Under the pieces are notes generated by a model. That model was not told where the DNA came from. It did no database searches and saw only the letters and a list, made by a program, of their open reading frames with translations. This document shows, piece after piece, positions 9,869-21,103 of a stretch of DNA of 64,000 nt. The position numbers were made by a program, and so were the translations under genes. This stretch comes from Dactylis glomerata. Its lineage: Eukaryota; Streptophyta; Magnoliopsida; Poales; Poaceae. Numbering within the stretch: the stretch's first letter is position 1; each line of letters opens with the position of its first letter. The DNA lies in the NCBI GenBank assembly GCA_007115705.1, contig QXEO01000247.1, positions 14,496,291-14,560,290 of the forward strand, in the 5' to 3' direction.

Positions 9869-12800
9869 ATGCCGCCACAACGTGCACCGAACAACAATGA
9901 CAACGATGGAAACAACAACAACGACACCAATGCGGCAATTCAACAACTAGTGGCAGCTCAGGCCCAACTGATGCAAATGATGACTCAGTTCTTTCAGACA
10001 AATGCGAACAACAATAACAACAACAATAACAATCCTCCGCCACCACCGCCGCCACCCCCACCCCAGGTGGATAGATTGGCAAGGTTTCTGAGGCTGAGAC
10101 CCAACAAGTTCTCATCCGCTACGGAGCCAATAGTAGCTGATGACTGGCTGCGTTCAGTCAACAAAGATCTGACCACCTGTGAGTGCACTGATGCTGAAAA
10201 GGTGCGCTTCACTGCTCACTTACTGGAAGGACCGGCAGCTATGTGGTGGGAGACATATCAGGTTACCCATCCCATAGATGATCTGGACTGGAACACCTTT
10301 AGAGAAGGCTTTCGTACTACCCACATATCCTTGGGCACTATAAATGTGAAGAAGGAAGAATTCCGTGGTCTGCGTCAGGGTGGAAGAACTCTGAAGGAGT
10401 ACATGGATGACTTATGTGCTCTGTCTAGGTATGCACCTGAAGATATTGATACTGATGCAAAGAGGAAGGAGAAGTTCCTCAGCGGGCTCAAGGGAGAACT
10501 CAAAATACCCCTGTCAGTGGCCTATGCTCCAAATTATCAGTCTCTACTTGATCAGGCCATCACTCTGGACAACAACATCAAGAAAGAGGAGAACCGTAAA
10601 AGGAAGTTCAGTAACAACAAGAACCATGTGGAACCATTCCACAAGAAGCACCACTCATCTGAGGGCAGTGGTCATGGCAGCTTTCACAAGCATGGGAATC
10701 GTTTCAACAAAGGAAACGGTAGTCACTTCAGCGGTCATAAGCATAACGGAGGGTTCAAGGGAGACAGCTCCAGTGGACATCACAGTGGACACAACGGCCA
10801 GCATCGCCACAACACTGAACCCAAGAAGGACCTCTCTGGCATCACTTGCTTCAAGTGCAAGAAGACTGGTCATTATTCCTCCAGCTGCCCAGAAAACAAG
10901 ACCGTTGAGCTTGCTAAGCCCAACCCTTTCCAGAAGGGCCAAGTGAACCACCTTAATGTAGAGGAGGTGATGAATGAACCTGATGCAGTGATGGGTATGT
11001 TTCCTCTCAACTCATTTACAGCATTAGTTTTATTTGATACTGGAGCATCGCATTCATTCATATCAAGGACTTTTGCAAACAAAAATGGGTTCCCTACTGA
11101 AAACATAGGAAAAACCATTAAAGTAAGTTCCCCCGGTGGAGAGTTGATAGCCAACGCTGGTTGCAGGGATCTGATTATGGAAATTGGTAAATATAAGTTC
11201 CCAACCCATTTAGTAATTCTAGACTCGCAAGGTTTAGATGTAATCTTGGGCATGGATTGGATGACTACCTATGGAGGAGTCATAGACTGTGTGAATAGAG
11301 CAATTACACTCACCACCCCCGAAGGGAGAAGAATTAGATACAAATCTCAATTGGATTTTAATGATATTAGGCTAAACCATCTTAAGGGGGTTAGCCTGGA
11401 TGAAGTGCACATAGTGAATGAGTACCCCGATGTGTTCCCGGATGAGCTACCAGGAATGCCACCTGATAGAGATGTAGAGTTTCTCATTGATCTGCTACCG
11501 GGCACTGGTCCCATTGCAAAGAGACCCTATCCTATGTCCACCGATGAGTTGAAAGAACTCAAGAAACAATTAGCAGAATAGTTAGGAAAGGGATTCATTA
11601 GAGAAAGTTCATCATCATGGGGAGCGCCAGTTCTATTTGTTGAGAAGAAAGATAAGAGTCAGCGTTTAGTGATGGACTATCGTTCGTTGAATGAAGTGAC
11701 CATCAAAAACAAATATCCACTACCAAGAATCAATGATTTATTTGATCAGCTGGAAGGAGCTAGTGTGTTTTCCAAAATAGATCTTAGGACGGGATACTTT
11801 CAGCTCAAGATTAGAGAACATGACATTCCCAAGACGGCCTTCGTCACTAGATATGGCTCATATGAATATACGGTGATGCATTTTGGTTTAACCAATGCAC
11901 CGTCATACTTCATGAGCATGATGAACAAAGTGTTCATGGAATTCCTAGATAAGTTTGTCGTTGTCTTCATTGACGACATACTGGTCTACTCAAAAAGCAA
12001 AGAAGATCATGAAAAGCACCTACGTGCAATATTGGAGAAACTCCGAGATCACAAGTTATATGCTAAATTCAACAAATGTGAGTTTTGGCTCAATGAAGTA
12101 GGATTCCTTGGACACATCATATCCAAGGAGGGAATTGCAGTCGACCCAGCCAAAGTGACCGCAGTGACAGAATGGGAACCACCCAAGAATGTTGGGGAAA
12201 TTCGTAGTTTCTTGGGATTGGCCGGATACTACCGGAGATTCATTGAGAACTTTTCAAAGATAGCTAAACCAATGACTGAGTTGTTGAAGAAAGAAAAGAA
12301 GTTTGATTGGATGGAAGCTTGTGAAAACAGTTTTCAAGAATTGAAAAAGAGATTGGTGTCTGCACCCATTCTATGCTTACCAGATATAGAAAAGGAATTT
12401 CAGGTGTATTGCGACGCTTCTCGTCAAGGTCTAGGAAGTGTGTTGATGCAAGATGGCAGAGTGGCAGCCTATGTTTCAAGAGAACTCAAGAAACATGAAC
12501 TCAACTATCCAACTCATGATCTTGAGTTAGCCTCAGTAGTTCACGCCTTGAAGACTTGGAGACACTATTTGATGGGAAAGAGATGAGAAGTATTTACCGA
12601 TCACAAAAGTTTGAAGTACATCTTTACTCAGAAGGACCTCAACATGAGACAAAGAAGATGGTTAGAACTCATCAAAGATTACGATTTGAGTTTGCAATAC
12701 CATCCTGGTAAAGCAAATGTAGTAGCTGATGCCTTGAGCCGCAAGGCCTATGTGAACTGTCTATCAACAGAAGTGTTGCCAGAAGATCTGTGTAGGGATC

Positions 12801-14341
12801 TGAGAGACCTCAGCTTGGAGGTAGTACCACAAGGTCATGTAGCATCGCTAGTAGTGCAACCAACCCTGATGGACAGAATACGCCAAGCTCAGAAAGGAGA
12901 TAAAGAGATCGAGAAAATCAAAGGAAACATGAAGAAAGACAAAGCTAAAGGCTTTAGCGAAGATGAACAAGGAACTATCTGGTTTGAGAAACGTATCTGT
13001 GTACCTGATGACCCTGATATTAGAAGATTGATATTCCAAGAAGCCCATGAAACCCCATACTCAATTCATCCTAGTAATACCAAGATGTACATAGACTTGA
13101 AAGATAGGTTTTGGCGGAGCAATATGAAAGGAGACATTGCCGAATATATAGCTAAATGTGATGTGTGCAGTAGGGTAAAAGCTCAACATCAGAAGCCAGC
13201 CGGACTACTTTAGCCACTAAAGGTGCCGGACTGGAAATGGGACCAAATTGGCATGGACTTCATCACTGGGTTACCTCGCACAAAATCAGGGTATGACTCA
13301 ATCTGGGTTATAGTCGATCATTTGACCAAGGTAGCTCATTTTGTACCAGTGAAGACCACTTACACTAGTGCAAAGTTAGCTGATATCTACATGAAGAGGA
13401 TTGTAAGCCTTCACGGTGTCCCCAAGAGCATCGTGTCCGATAGAGGAACCCAATTTACCTCTCACTTCTGGAAGCAACTTCATGAATCACTTGGAACTAG
13501 GCTGGAATTCAGCACAGCATTTCACCCACAGACAGATGGACAAACAGAAAGAGTAAACCAGATTTTGGAAGATATGTTGAGAGCATGTGCTCTGGACTAT
13601 GGGTCTAGTTGGGATGACAACTTGCCTTACGCAGAGTTTTCCTACAATAATAGCTATCAAGCCAGTATTGAGATGGCACCATTTGAAGCCTTGTACGGCA
13701 AGAAATGTACTACACCCCTACTATGGAGTGGTGTAGGAGAACGAAGTTTCTTCGGACCTGATATCATACAAGAGGCCGAAGAAAAGGTCAGATTAATCAA
13801 GGATAGGTTGAAAATAGCTCAATCTTGTCAGAAGAGCTACGCGGATAACAAGCGTAGAGAGATCATCTATGAAGTTGGAGACAGAGCCTATCTCAGAGTG
13901 TCACCTCTTCGTGGTATTAAGAGGTTTGGTATTAAGGGTAAGTTAGCACCTCGATTTATAGGACCATTCAAAGTCTTATCCCGCAAAGGAGAAGTAGCCT
14001 ATGAATTGGAACTACCCGAAATTCTTTCGGCCGTACACAACGTGTTCCACGTGAGCCAGCTAAAGAAATGCCATCCAGAGATGTCAGAAACACCGTTGAA
14101 CGATACGGTACCCCTCGAGGAAGTTCGACTAGAAAGTGATCTAACTTATGAGGAGAAACCCATCAAGATACTCGAGATAGCAGAAAGAACTACACGCACC
14201 AAAACCATCAAGTTCTAGAAAGTACAGTGGAGTCACCACACTGAAGAGGAAGCCACTTGGGAGCGTGAAGATACCCTTCGAGAAGATCACCCACACCTAT
14301 TTGCTAGCCTTTCCGAAGCTCGAGGGCGAGCTTCATCTTAA
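9869..14341 (+). pseudogene. gag-pol polyprotein of chromovirus U, four in-frame stops
   Basis: One continuous frame of 1490 codons with no frameshift, broken by stops at 11579 (TAG), 12584 (TGA), 13211 (TAG) and 14216 (TAG). Gag has poly-Asn and poly-Pro runs (residues 44-65), a capsid-like region (about 70-240), a His-rich segment and a CCHC zinc knuckle (CFKCKKTGHYSSSC, 327-340). The aspartic protease motif DTGA is at 390-393. Reverse transcriptase contains VVVFIDDILVYSK, and RNase H contains FQVYCDASRQGLGSVLM. Integrase has the HHCC zinc region (about 13045-13180) and the D, D, E core (MDFITGLP, SDRGTQFT, GQTERVNQ). After the last stop, KVQWSHHTEEEATWERED is the end of a chromodomain, the part that directs chromoviruses to chromatin. 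The third stop aligns with a Gln codon of element T. The frame cannot make active Pol, so this copy could only have moved, if at all, with help in trans. Confidence 0.9.
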
Positions 14342-14350
14342 GGGGGTTAG
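14338..14350 (+). other. Polypurine tract of element U
   Basis: TTAAGGGGGTTAG just before the 3' LTR at 14353 is the expected primer site for plus-strand DNA synthesis. It overlaps the natural stop codon of the pol frame. Confidence 0.75.
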
Positions 14351-14352
14351 TC

Positions 14353-17103
14353 TGTAACATCCCAAATTTTCAAAAATAAAATTTTCATCATGCATTCATA
14401 GCATATTGCATTTCAAGACCAATTCCAAAGTTTTGAATCTTTTTCCTTCAAAGAATATTGTTTTCAAATGCCTTTTGTCCCAATTCCTATAAACAAAAAG
14501 GTTTCAGAAAGTACTTAAAATAAGTTCCATTGTTATGGAGCTATTTTATTTTTCCTCTAGTAATTTTCTTTTTGAAAACCAAATAGTGGGAAGTTATCAA
14601 TCTTAACTTCCTAGTTATTTGAACCCTATATTTAAAAGTTCTTACAAATTATTTCTTTTCCATCTTATCACTAAACCTCTAGTTTATGGTTTCTGAAAAC
14701 ACTTTTTAAAGACCAGAAGTGGTCAGCTTTGATTTTATTCAAATCTGAATAGAGGAACTCTTTCAAAAACTCAAAACAGAAATCAGAACAAATAGAAAAG
14801 GAAAGCAGAAGGAAAAAAATAAAAGAAAGAGGCCAGGAGCCCACTTGGGCCGCACCCGGGAAGCCAGCCGGCCCAGACCGCCCCGAGCCGACCCAACCCA
14901 GCTCACCCCTCCCCTCTCTCACCACCAAGCGGGACCCACCTGTCATCACCCTCCCCGTGAATCTCTCCCCCTCTCTTCACTCCGCAGTAACCTCGCCGGC
15001 GTTACTCCCCCCGGCGTTACTCGCGCCTTAACTGGCCATCAAGACCGCCCTATAAAAGCCCCAGCTCTCCTCTCTCGCCCCTCCCTTTTTCCTCTGCAGA
15101 AGACGCCGCCGGGCTGCTCGATTTCATCGCCGAAGCTCGCAGGTGCCGCCGCCAGACGTCGTCGGTTTCATAATAAATTCATAAATTTTGTTCTATGAGT
15201 CCAAATGCTACAAATTTGTAGTCTGTGGAATCCTTGGAACATTTAGAACACTCCAGAAGCAAAAGTTTTCAAAGTTAATACGTGCACAAATTTGCTACTG
15301 TTAAAAATGTCCAAATCACCTTTTTCGTTACCATTTGCTTTCTAAAAATTATTTTTGAGTGAAACTACTTGCAGTGGCTTCAAGTTACTGTCACCTAACC
15401 AGTGGTAGCTCAAACTTATTTTTGCAGTGCAGTACCAACCAGAACCTATTTTCCAAAGTGTTATCCTATTACATCAAATGAACAATTTTGTTCATTACCT
15501 TGTTTTTAGTAAATAAAATCCTTTCTAACACCACACTTGTTTCCAAAAGCATCATGTTCCATCTTATACAACATTTCACACACTCACTTAGTGTGTGAAA
15601 TTAAAATGACTTTTGCATACATGCATACATGCATACATGTCTATGATTGCCATTAGAAATAGAATATTGATTGCTTGAATGTCTGGATTGAATAGATTTT
15701 GAGGAGGAGCAAGGCTACTTTTGTGACTGTTGTGAGTGTGCAAGCTGCTACCAAGGCAAGTGACACACATGTCCCTTACCCATTTTACTTATGCATTAGT
15801 ATATTCACCTCTTGTAGTATGCATGATAGGTGAATTATTATTTTTTTCAACTATTTTATCAAATGCTTAGATCCTAGTAGTGTGTAGCAATCCCTCAAAC
15901 CCCACCTGATAGGATGCTAAATACTTTGAAAAATATTGATGCCATGCTAAGATCACTTTAAAAGTGTTTTGTGAACAAATTAAGAACTTCAACTAAAATG
16001 AAACACCTGGGTGGATTGGTTTGATAAGAGGCGGCGAAGTAGGTGGGTTCTGGGACGCATGCCTCGTCGAGAGGGTGTGGGTTCAGAATGCCGCTCGGGA
16101 TGGCCACCCAGGAACAAAGAGATGGCTATGTCTTCCATGCTTAGTGTACTTCCAGTGCAGCCTTATGACATTATGGGCTCTGTCTTGACTGATTAGATGT
16201 GGGAGTGCAACTTGTGTGCAAGAAGACGGTGGTAGATGAATTATAGGATGGGAGCGGTTCTTGCCAGTTAGTTGCCCTCTCCTCTAAAAGGTCTCGTTTC
16301 ATTTTATGTATGGGCATAAAATGAATCGTAAGGTGAAAGTGCACAACCCTTGCAAGGTGTTTAAAACTAATCGATTAGCCGTGTCCTCGGTTATGGACAA
16401 TTGAGTCTCTAGACATGGAATGTACGGAAGAATCTCATCACCGATTCTGAATGACTAAAATTTGTCTAGAAACCCCTAGGTGGGAACTAAGGACCATACA
16501 CTCCGAGGGGTGGTGGTGCCTGAGGTTCCAACTTTGTTGGATTGCGCCCAGTGCTACATAACTTGCAACTATGTAGTATTTGGGGGTTATTTCGACCCTT
16601 TGAAAATAAAATCTTCGAAATAAAATCTTGACTTTAATGTAGGACAAAATTGGCATTATGCAAATCTAGCCCAGAGATCCACCAGCCAGATAGCATGTAG
16701 CTAGATCTTTCACAACCGCCACCAAATATGTGTCATTTGCCAGTACATCATTGTACTGACCCCCATACTTGGGGCTGCATAATCAAATGTGCAGGTTCTT
16801 CTGATGAGGAGTGAAGTGTTAGGATCTCGAGTCTACATACCAACATGACTGCATGTGGCGCATGCTGAAGATGGAGGCTCGCTACTATTCTAGTTCTGTT
16901 GTGTTTAAAGTTGAACTCTGTTTACCTTATCGGTCCGTGAGACCAAAAACTTGTAATAATTTGTGAGACTTATGTATCTGGATCTGCGTGTAATCTTGAT
17001 ACTATGCGATGATTACTATATTTTGTTCTGTGGTGCTATCATTGATCTAGGGAATAGCACATAACACAGGTGTTCCACCTTAATCCAAAGGTGGGGCGTC
17101 ACA
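14353..17103 (+). repeat. 3' LTR of element U (2751 bp, internal deletion)
   Basis: Same ends and sequence as the 5' LTR, but it joins the position equivalent to 5870 directly to the position equivalent to 6522 (at about 15164), so 651 bp are missing. Other differences are scattered, mainly transitions. Confidence 0.93.
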
Positions 17104-18095
17104 ATTATGACCAAGAATATATATGTAGCTTCATATGCATCGATTTATAGATCTAGCTATTTTCTATATATTATGCATGTAAAAATAATAGGGAATCGCA
17201 ATTTCCACTATGATTCGAGCACCACAGCCTCCAAACGATGCCGATGCCGATATCGGCATGGTCAGAATGGGTATGCATGCTCGCCGCCACTGCTAGGTCA
17301 CCGTTGGGATGCACCCTCAATCCTGTCCCCTCATTCGATCACTGACACACCAGAGATACCGCCGAGGCCAATGACGAACGTACATGCTGATGCCAATGCC
17401 GAACATGCACGCCGCTGTGGACACGGCCACGCCGCCCCGCTATGCTGGACGCCACAGACCACCGCGAGGTCTTTCCCTTCGCCACCACACTCCCCTAGCA
17501 CCTATCTATACACGCCAGAAAGGAGAGACACTAGTTTTCTCTACATTGCTCGCGTTCGTGTCTGACACCGTCAGTCAAAGTGTTGAGGTCATCGTCGATG
17601 TCCTCGACCATTTCTTCTCTTCTTTGCATGGTTAAACGCGTCTAGTTCATATCTATCTAATGCGTCTGGTCTCACCTCATGCAGTTCTTTGTGGACGTCG
17701 ATCTCATCTCGGCACCCCGCAGGCCACCTCCTCTGTGCCATCGCTGTAGAGCTCCGTTTAAAAATCTAATCCTACCCGTGTATTGCCCCTTGTATCAGCA
17801 TCATGGCCCCACTTGTCATTCGATATACCGAAGGCCCACTCGTCCGTGTTTTGGTCAGGGATACGGCGATGCTTACGGTCAAACAAAGATGGATGCTCTG
17901 ACGTGTCTTTGCGGGCTCTACGTGGCCCCACTAGTCAGCAGTTAACGGTCAAAGGTGTTCAACCGTCGGGCAACCGGCCGTTCCAGCACTGGTGACGGTT
18001 TCAGACAAGGGCTTGGACAAAACTGAGGAAAAGTTAAGCGGCTGGGGAAAACTGAGTACAACTAACGAACCAGGGGCACGAAAATAGAAATCCCA
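17104..18095 (+). other. Original 3' flank of the B3 gene, no gene seen
   Basis: After the ATTAT duplication the sequence continues what followed the B3 stop codon before U inserted. It is AT-rich to about 17200, then GC-rich with a GATGCCGATGCCGATATCGG run near 17238. Short open frames (for example 17107-17565) show no recognisable domain. Near 18015-18060, AAAACTGAG motifs mirror the ACTCAGTTTT motifs at 3046-3580. A natural polyadenylation site could lie here, but none can be assigned. Confidence 0.4.
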
Positions 18096-18910
18096 ATTTT
18101 AAAAGAAAAAAGGCACTCCTCTATGGAATGTGAATGTTGGTGGGCACCCGATGGAATCGGTTAGCCATGGTTTGAGAAAGGAAAAAAGGTGGGGAGGAGT
18201 GCCAAAGCTTTATAAAAGAGCACCAATGTGCCAATTTTTCAAAGAACTCAGAACCGCTCTCACTTGTTTATTATGGAAGATGGTAAGACCCCATTGCCAG
18301 TCGTTGACATGAAACAACCACCTCTCAAAACCCAATTTTTGTCTCTGTTTTACAAATGAAAAGCTCTAGCACATGTTTAATCACTGCTTCCCTCCGCGAA
18401 GGGCCTTTCTTTTACTTTTATGTTGAGTCACCACCTTCTACCTTTATGCACCGTCTAAGAGAGCATAGTTGTCATTCTGAGTATAATGTGCAATGTCCCA
18501 AATTTTTCATTGATTTATTCATGTTGTTGGTTTCACTTGTTCTCAAATTACTTGTATCTAGTCGCCCTCTTAAACTTGAAGGTGTCCTATGCATTTATGT
18601 TTTGCTCTCTCATGAAGGACAAGCTGAAAACCATTTGTATGTTTTTCCTTATGATTTGAACACACATTTGACTTTCGTTGTTTCATTTTTATGATCTTTC
18701 ATTTGTGTTCTTTTTCATGTTATAACATGGTTGCTAAGTTTCTTCTATCAAGATTATATATTTCATGCCCATGTTTTAAGTTCTTTTGATCCCAGCGCAC
18801 AACGCTTACATATTTGATCAAGATTGTGTAGGTGCATGTCACCTCAAAAATTATTTCTTTCGTTATCACTTACCTACTCGAGGACGAGCAGGAGTTAAGC
18901 TTGGGGATGC
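18096..18910 (+). mobile_element. Element W: 3' internal end of an old Athila-type Gypsy element
   Basis: The sequence matches, in opposite orientation, the 3' internal parts of elements Y (21104-21950) and X (38761-39290). Examples are the GGGCACCCGATG segment and the block ending CTACTCGAGGACGAGCAGGAG. It ends in a polypurine-type AAGCTTGGGGATGC just before the LTR. The left edge near 18096 is a truncation or junction. No coding sequence. Confidence 0.7.
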
Positions 18911-19666
18911 TGATACGTCTCCAACATATCCATAATTTTTGATGCTCCATGCTTGTTTTTACACCATTTGCTTAGTGTTTCGTTACACTTTGTGGCATTT
19001 TTATGCATTTTCCGGAACTAACCTATTAACGAGATGCCACAGTGCAAGTTCCCTGTTTTCTGCTATTTTTTTGTTTCAAAAAAGTTACACAGGAAATATT
19101 CTCGGAATTGGACGAAACAAAAGCCAGATGTCCAGATAATTACCGAAGCTTCCAGAGAACCGAAGAGGAGACAGAGAGGAGCCACTGGTGGGCCACACCA
19201 CCAGGGGGCGCGACCTGGGGCTGGCCCGCGCCCTCCTATGGTGAGCCCCACCAGGGCCACTTCTGACGACGCCCCTTCGCCTATAAAGACCGCCTGATGG
19301 GAAAAACCTACAGACCCGATCACTTTTCCAGAATACATCGCGATCCACCACCGCCGTCGACCCAAAGATCGGGAGGGTCCAGAAGCTCTTCCCGGCACCC
19401 TGCCGGAGAGGGGATTCGCCACTGGAGGTCTTCTTCATCGCCATGCTTGCCTCCAGCGCGATGAGTGAGTACTCTACCTTGGACTATGGGTCCATAGCAG
19501 TAGCTAGATGGTTGTCTTCTCCACCATGTGCTTCATGTTTAGATCTCGTGAGCTGCCTTACATGATCGAGATCACCGTCATGTAATTCTAAATGTTGTGT
19601 TTGTTGGGATCTGATGAATATTGGTGTTATGATTGAGTTGATGTACTGAATTTTATCTTATGTTAT
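18911..19666 (+). repeat. LTR of element W, first part
   Basis: Starts TGATACGTCTCCAAC after the polypurine tract and is interrupted by element Y at the target GTTAT (19662-19666). The second part resumes at 35739. Joined, the LTR is about 1641 bp, close to the 1645-1646 bp LTRs of element X, so W and X are the same family. Confidence 0.8.
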
Positions 19667-21103
19667 TGATGTCTACGCACGCGTCTATTCTTGTAGATAG
19701 TGTTGGGCCTCCAAGTGCAGAGGTTTGTAGAACAGCAGCAAGTTTCCCTTAAGTGGATCACCCAAGGTTTATCGAACTCAGGGAGGAAGAGGTCAAAGCT
19801 ATCCCTCTCAAGCAACCCAGCAATTACGATACAGAAAGTCTCTTGTGTCCCCAACACACCCAATACACTTGTCAGATGTATAGGTGCACTAGTTCGGCGA
19901 AGAGATAGTGAAATACAAGTAGTTGTGATGATTATAAGTAGTAAATATAATCTGAAATAAAAATGGCAGCAAGCAAACATGTAACAAAATAGGAAGTAAA
20001 TGGTGTACAAAGCTTGGAAACAAGGCCTAGGGATCATACTTTCACTAGTGGACACACTCCCAACAAATATAACATAATTGAACCAATAGATACTATCATC
20101 AATATGCAACTCAAAACAATTATCCAATGGAAAACATACACTAATCATGCGTAGGGCTACGAAGCACTCCTCAAAGTCCGTATATACCAAAACTAGATTG
20201 TCCCACACTATCACCGTGAACGCACTAGATGGTTCCAACAAACACCAATATTTCATAGAGATATTAACCAAAAAGGTACACATGATGCACACACTAGTCA
20301 CCTTTACACCATGATACGAGGTATCTCCGAAAAGTACAATAATAAAGCATAGGAGTGGCATAATATCTGAATAATAATATCTACCAATTCAACTAGATAC
20401 AAAGCTCACGATCACATAAAGATCACATCATGGGAGAGAGAGGTGAACCACATAGCTACCGGTAGAGACCTCAGCCCCGGAGGAGAACTACTCCCTCCTC
20501 ATCATAGGAGACAGCAAGGTTGATGGAGATGGCGGTGAGGTCGATGGAGACGGCGGAGACGGCGATGGAGACCGATGGAGATGGCTCCGGGGGCACTTCC
20601 CCGTCCCGGCAGGGTGCCGAAACAGAGACTTCCGTCCCCCGAATTTCGTCGACGGCGGCGGCAGAGCTGCGGAACTGTTCTGGGAAAAACGCCAACTCCT
20701 TTAGGTTTTTTCATCCCGAGCCTTTATATAGGCGAAGGGGCATCGTCAGGGGGCTGCCAGGGCACCCTCACACGTAGGGGGCGCGGCCAGGGGCCAGGCC
20801 GTGCCGCCCTATTGTGTGGGGCCCTCATGGCCCCACTTCGTCTCCACTTCGGTTCTCTGGAAGCTTCGGTGAATTTCTGGATGTTCGGTTTTTGTTTCGT
20901 CCAATTCTGAGAATATTTCCTGTGTAGCTTTTCTGAAACACAAAAATAGCAAAAAAAATAGGGAACTGGCACTGTGGCGACTTGTTAATAGGTTAGTTCC
21001 GGAAATCGCATAAAAACGCCACGAAGTGTAACAAAACACAAAGCAAATGGTGTAAAAACAAGCATGGAGCATCAAAAATTATAGATACGTTTGAGACATA
21101 TCA
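19667..21103 (-). repeat. 3' LTR of element Y (1437 bp)
   Basis: Same length as the 5' LTR at 34302-35738, with several dozen substitutions between them by eye (about 3 percent). A minus-strand TATA box, CCTATATAAAGG, is at 20721-20732. The open frames on either strand in this LTR are not coding. Confidence 0.9.

Larger units (their letters stand above)
5059..17103 (+). mobile_element. Element U: complete Gypsy chromovirus, 12.0 kb
   Basis: The element is flanked by the 5-bp target duplication ATTAT (5054-5058 and 17104-17108). It has LTRs starting TGTAACATCCC and ending GGGGCGTCACA, an initiator tRNA-Met primer site, a pre-gag frame, a single gag-pol frame with four stops, a polypurine tract and a 3' LTR. 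The integrase ends in a chromodomain, which places it in the chromoviruses, probably the Tekay/Del lineage. By eye the two LTRs differ at roughly 25-30 sites over 2.75 kb, apart from one 651-bp length difference, so the insertion is fairly recent. Confidence 0.92.

Noticed and set aside
19063..19444. Overlapping open frames in Athila-type LTRs (also 20471-20972, 35139-35710, 38164-38732, 43926-44431)
   Set aside because: The same LTR segment gives similar frames in every copy and orientation. They are shadows of conserved LTR sequence.
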